This document shows, in pieces, positions 7,406 to 9,963 of a stretch of 9,963 nt of DNA (positions are counted from its first letter, which is position 1; the number at the start of each line of letters is the position of its first letter). Below the pieces are notes generated by a model. That model was not told the origin of the DNA. It saw nothing but the letters and a program-made list of their open reading frames with translations, and ran no database searches. The stretch is from Akkermansia sp. (GTDB lineage: Bacteria > Verrucomicrobiota > Verrucomicrobiia > Verrucomicrobiales > Akkermansiaceae): positions 1 through 9,963 of the forward strand of contig JAGBZE010000129.1 in the NCBI GenBank assembly GCA_017628435.1, given 5' to 3'. Position numbers and translations under genes: made by a program.

Positions 7406-8286
7406 GTAATGCCCTGCAGAGACTTCTGGATGAACGCCTGGCCAAGCTGCCGCCGGAGACAAATGCTTTCCGCGTGTCGGACGGCTCGCCATGGCCTGGT
7501 GTCTTCATTGATGCTTTGGCAGATCGTCTGCTGGTGTCTCTGCGTGATACAGCCTTGCCGGCAGGTCTGAAGGAGCTTCTGAAAGCTACCGGACGCCCTG
7601 TTTACGTGAAGCGTCTGGATAAGGATGTGAAAGAGGCTCCGCAGTTTCTCTGCGGCCCGGAATCGCCCCTGCGCTTCGTGATTCAGGAGAATGGTGTGAA
7701 CTATCTCATGGACATGGGAGCAGGGTACTCCCAGGGAATTTTTCTGGATCAGCGCGATAATCGTGCGGAGCTCCGCCGCATCTGCCGTCCTGGTATGAAG
7801 GTGCTTAATACTTTTGCCTATACCGGCGCATTTTCTGTCTGTGCGGCCCTGGCCGGAGCGCAGACCACCACACTCGACCTTGCTCAGCCTTGTCTGAGCT
7901 GGTGCCGTGAGAATATGGCCCTCAATGATATTGACCCGGATGACCATTACTTCTGCAAGGGCGATGCTCTGCATTGGATGGATCGTTTTGCCCGTCAGGG
8001 ACGTCGGTTCGATATCATCGTGCTCGACCCGCCCACGTTCTCCCGCGATGAGAAGGGGCACGTTTGGCGAGTCGAAAAGGATTATGACCACTTGGTGAAC
8101 CTGGCTGCTGCCTGTCTGGCTCCTCATGGTCGCATCCTTTGCTCCACGAATTGCCGTAAATTGACCATGTCGGCTTTTCGTCGCATGGTGGCGGCGGGAA
8201 TCCCCTCCGCTGAGCTCGTTTCAGTGCCTATGCCCTTCGATTTTGACGGAGAGGACTACTTAAAGTGCATCTGGGCGATAAATTAA
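7402..8286 (+). CDS. RlmI-like SAM-dependent methyltransferase lacking the PUA domain
   Basis: 294 residues, starting at GTG in a GTGA overlap with sufE. It resembles the central and catalytic parts of RlmI-family 23S rRNA cytosine-C5 methyltransferases (COG1092 type). The fold-linking region around SDGSPWPGVFIDAL (26-39) is followed by FLDQRDNR (114-121), the SAM-binding LNTFAYTGAFSV (135-146), an acidic residue in TLDLAQ (157-162) and the catalytic DPPTFSR (209-215). E. coli RlmI is about 396 residues with an N-terminal PUA domain; here that domain is missing, and the immediate start is fixed by the overlap. Target could be rRNA, but the loss of the RNA-binding domain leaves the substrate open. 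Last gene of the argF operon, followed by a hairpin. Confidence 0.85.
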   Translation: MSNALQRLLDERLAKLPPETNAFRVSDGSPWPGVFIDALADRLLVSLRDTALPAGLKELLKATGRPVYVKRLDKDVKEAPQFLCGPESPLRFVIQENGVNYLMDMGAGYSQGIFLDQRDNRAELRRICRPGMKVLNTFAYTGAFSVCAALAGAQTTTLDLAQPCLSWCRENMALNDIDPDDHYFCKGDALHWMDRFARQGRRFDIIVLDPPTFSRDEKGHVWRVEKDYDHLVNLAAACLAPHGRILCSTNCRKLTMSAFRRMVAAGIPSAELVSVPMPFDFDGEDYLKCIWAIN

Positions 8287-8312
8287 TCGGCTTTCGGATA
8301 CGTTTTTGCCTA

Positions 8313-8329
8313 CGCTACATTTTGTGGCG
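8313..8329 (+). terminator. Hairpin after the argF operon
   Basis: CGCTACA (8313-8319) pairs with TGTGGCG (8323-8329) across a TTT loop, seven pairs including one G-U. It lies 26 bases past the last stop codon. The following GTTTCT is a poor T-run, so it may be a weak terminator or a 3'-end structure. Confidence 0.4.
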
Positions 8330-8470
8330 GTTTCTGGCACACCACACCATATAGAGGCCTACTTAAGAATGCCTGATAAAGGCTCTCAAAGCCCCTGAAT
8401 CAATAGTTTTCGGCTATATTCCCAGCTTCGCAAATAAGAAGCGTTCTAAGGTGAGGAAAATGGTTAATGT

Positions 8471-8486
8471 ATACAATATATAGTGT
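8471..8486 (+). promoter_or_regulatory. NrdR box 1 upstream of nrdD
   Basis: ATACAATATATAGTGT matches 15 of 16 positions of the known NrdR operator consensus ACAC(A/T)ATATAT(A/T)GTGT. NrdR is the ATP-cone repressor of ribonucleotide reductase genes, and the next gene is a ribonucleotide reductase. Sequence and context agree strongly. nrdR itself is not in the window. Confidence 0.85.
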
Positions 8487-8492
8487 GCAAAC

Positions 8493-8521
8493 TTGGTTAA
8501 ATGTTCTATATTTTGTATATG
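8493..8521 (+). promoter_or_regulatory. Possible nrdD promoter overlapping NrdR box 2
   Basis: TTGGTT (8493-8498), a 17-base spacer and TATATG (8516-8521) lie between and over the NrdR boxes, where repression would work. Matches are only three and four of six. A rival is TTGCAA (8551-8556), 17 bases, TAGAGT (8574-8579), with four and four matches, further downstream. Sequence alone does not decide; both give a leader of about 80-135 bases. Confidence 0.25.
8501..8516 (+). promoter_or_regulatory. Weaker second NrdR box
   Basis: ATGTTCTATATTTTGT matches 11 of 16 consensus positions, with the right half better than the left. It starts 30 bases after box 1, about three helical turns; known box pairs usually sit 31-32 bases apart. 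Tandem boxes on one DNA face are the normal NrdR arrangement, which supports this weak site. Confidence 0.5.
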
Positions 8522-8610
8522 GAAAAGTGTGCCCCCATTGTTTTTTTTGCTTGCAAACACGTTTTTAGAATGGTAGAGTTTTGCCTGTGCACCTAGCGAG
8601 CGTCTGTTTG

Positions 8611-8633
8611 CCGGGACACCCCCGGAAACCGGG
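8611..8633 (+). promoter_or_regulatory. Alternative-hairpin element in the nrdD leader
   Basis: CCGGG (8611-8615), CCCGG (8621-8625) and CCGGG (8629-8633) occur in order. The middle segment can pair with either flank, giving two mutually exclusive five-bp hairpins with five- and three-base loops. AGTTTT (8577-8582) and AAAACT (8639-8644) could enclose them. It lies 29 bases before the nrdD ATG. It fits no riboswitch family I recognise. Confidence 0.35.
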
Positions 8634-8662
8634 CTCTGAAAACTTAAAACCTATCACGGAAA

Positions 8663-9963
8663 ATGCCTGAAATCATCAAGAGAAACGGTAAGCGCGAGCG
8701 CTTCGAGGCCTACAAAGTACAGCAGGCCATCGAGAAAGCGTTCCACGCCTCACAGGAGGAGTATAATCCTCTTGTATACGCTAATGTGCTGGATAAGCTG
8801 AAGCATGAAGAATACCTGCCTGTGGAAATGGTGCAGGACCGCATTGAGAAAGAACTGATGCGAGCCGGCGCTTACGACACCGCACGCAATTTCATTAAGT
8901 ACCGTTTCCTGCACAAGCTGCAGCGCGAGCAGATTGCCGGTCTCTACAAGGGCAACACCTGGGTGGATTGTAAGCAGACCATCGAGGAATATGTGGGCAA
9001 CACCGACTGGCGAATCAAGGCAAACTCCAATACCACTTACTCCAACGCTGGTCTGGTGAATAACACCGCTGGTAAGGTGATTGCCAACTACTGGCTGGAT
9101 CAGGTGTACACCCCCGAGGAAGGTGCCGCCCACCGCAATGGCGACTACCACATTCATGACCTTGACTGTCTGACCGGTTACTGCGCCGGCTGGAGCCTCC
9201 GTGCTCTTCTGAACGAAGGTTTCAATGGTGTGCGCAGCCGCGTGAACAGCCGTCCGCCCAAGCATTTCCGTGAGGCTCTGGGGCAGATGGCAAACTTCCT
9301 GGGTATTCTGCAGAGCGAATGGGCCGGTGCACAGGCCTTCAGCTCCTTCGATACCTACCTTTCTCCCTATCTGTTCAAGGATCAGCTGCCTTACAAGGCT
9401 GTGAAGAAGGCTCTGCGCGGCTTCGTATACAATCTGAACGTGCCCAGCCGCTGGGGCCAGAGCCCATTCACCAACGTGACTATTGACTGGACGGTTCCCC
9501 GCGACCTTCGTGAGCAGACCCCCATGTCCAACAATCAGCACATCTTCGAAGGACTGGAGGACGAGAATCTGCTTGCCATCGCTAAGGAGCGTGGTGTGGA
9601 CAGCCTGACCGATCTGACCTACAAGCATTTCCAGAAGGAAATGATGGTCATTCAGAAGGCCTTCTACGAAGTGCTTACTGAAGGCGACAGCACCGGTCAG
9701 CCCTTCACCTTCCCGATTCCCACCGTGAACATCACGGAAGATTTCGACTGGGACGGCGAGAACGTGCCGCTGCTCTTCGAGAACGCCGCCAAGATTGGTT
9801 CCTCCTACTTCCAGAACTTTGTCGGCTCTCAGTACAAGTACGATGAGAACGGCAACAAGGTTATTGACGAGGAAGCCTACAAGCCGGATGCTGTGCGCTC
9901 CATGTGCTGCCGTCTGCAGCTTGACCTTCGTGAGCTGCTCAAGCGTGGCGGTGGTCTGTTCGG
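8663..9963 (+). CDS. nrdD: Anaerobic (class III) ribonucleoside-triphosphate reductase, 5' part
   Basis: Reduces ribonucleoside triphosphates to dNTPs without oxygen, using a glycyl radical installed by NrdG. The frame is open to the window edge: 433 complete codons from ATG 8663. Residues 1 to about 92 form an ATP-cone allosteric domain (IIKRNGKRERF near the start, YRFLHKLQRE at 80-89). The catalytic barrel follows, with NGDYHIHDLDCLTGYCAGW (159-177) and MCCRLQLD (414-421); cysteines 169, 174, 415 and 416 lie in motifs conserved in this class. The C-terminal zinc site and glycyl-radical motif lie beyond the window, as would nrdG if adjacent. Upstream NrdR boxes indicate repression when dNTP/ATP levels are high. 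Only a weak GGA precedes the ATG. Confidence 0.95.
   Translation, partial: MPEIIKRNGKRERFEAYKVQQAIEKAFHASQEEYNPLVYANVLDKLKHEEYLPVEMVQDRIEKELMRAGAYDTARNFIKYRFLHKLQREQIAGLYKGNTWVDCKQTIEEYVGNTDWRIKANSNTTYSNAGLVNNTAGKVIANYWLDQVYTPEEGAAHRNGDYHIHDLDCLTGYCAGWSLRALLNEGFNGVRSRVNSRPPKHFREALGQMANFLGILQSEWAGAQAFSSFDTYLSPYLFKDQLPYKAVKKALRGFVYNLNVPSRWGQSPFTNVTIDWTVPRDLREQTPMSNNQHIFEGLEDENLLAIAKERGVDSLTDLTYKHFQKEMMVIQKAFYEVLTEGDSTGQPFTFPIPTVNITEDFDWDGENVPLLFENAAKIGSSYFQNFVGSQYKYDENGNKVIDEEAYKPDAVRSMCCRLQLDLRELLKRGGGLF

Larger units (their letters stand above)
8287..8662 (+). other. Long intergenic region upstream of nrdD
   Basis: 376 bases with no credible gene: the longest frames are a few codons. It holds a hairpin just past the upstream gene, a small stem at 8425-8442 (GCTTC/GAAGC), a strong and a weak NrdR box, an eight-T run (8541-8548), and a GC-rich leader with alternative hairpins. 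TGCAAAC occurs twice (8486-8492 and 8552-8558). The composition is clearly more AT-rich than the flanking genes. No cobalamin-riboswitch B12 box was found. Confidence 0.7.

Noticed and set aside
6985..8127. A 380-codon minus-strand frame across sufE and the methyltransferase gene
   Set aside because: It covers two genes with recognised catalytic motifs and their overlap junction; no domain is recognisable in it.
8540..8662. Cobalamin riboswitch upstream of nrdD
   Set aside because: Such riboswitches control some ribonucleotide reductases, but no B12-box-like conserved segment is present and the leader is short.
8750..9628. A 292-codon minus-strand frame inside nrdD
   Set aside because: nrdD is unmistakable on the plus strand and explains the open reverse frame.

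Overview
The window looks like chromosomal core sequence from an anaerobic or facultatively anaerobic, moderately GC-rich Gram-negative bacterium. My best guess is Verrucomicrobiota (Akkermansia-like). That rests on gene content, base composition, the anaerobic ribonucleotide reductase and the lack of clear Shine-Dalgarno sites before operon-leading genes. It is an inference by eye, not a database match. I see no insertion sequence, prophage, CRISPR array, tRNA or rRNA.

Left part (1-3136, minus strand): argH, encoding argininosuccinate lyase, ends at a convincing intrinsic terminator. A separately transcribed gene follows whose protein has the two-domain shape of glutamine-dependent NAD+ synthetase. 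The catalytic residues of both domains appear to be replaced, so it is probably an intact pseudoenzyme. A long perfect-arm hairpin lies just past its stop codon.

Middle (3137-5930): a 132-base divergent spacer holds candidate promoters for argH (minus) and recJ (plus). Both -10 elements sit so close to the ATG that leaderless mRNAs are possible. recJ overlaps by ATGA with a polytopic membrane protein carrying HELTH, an M50-like metallopeptidase candidate. An intrinsic terminator overlaps the end of that second gene.

Right-middle (5931-8330): argF (ornithine carbamoyltransferase), sufE (sulfur acceptor for Fe-S cluster assembly) and a PUA-less RlmI-like methyltransferase form a tight operon with TAATG and GTGA overlaps. 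A hairpin follows the last gene.

Right end (8287-9963): a 376-base intergenic region carries a near-perfect NrdR box, a weaker second box about three helical turns away, and a GC-rich leader able to form two mutually exclusive hairpins. It precedes nrdD, the anaerobic ribonucleoside-triphosphate reductase, which runs off the window.

Functionally the window combines arginine synthesis (argF and argH, with argG absent here), DNA repair (recJ), Fe-S assembly (sufE), RNA modification and anaerobic dNTP supply. The best lead for new biology is the double-dead NAD+ synthetase paralogue, followed by the recJ-coupled membrane metallopeptidase and the nrdD leader.
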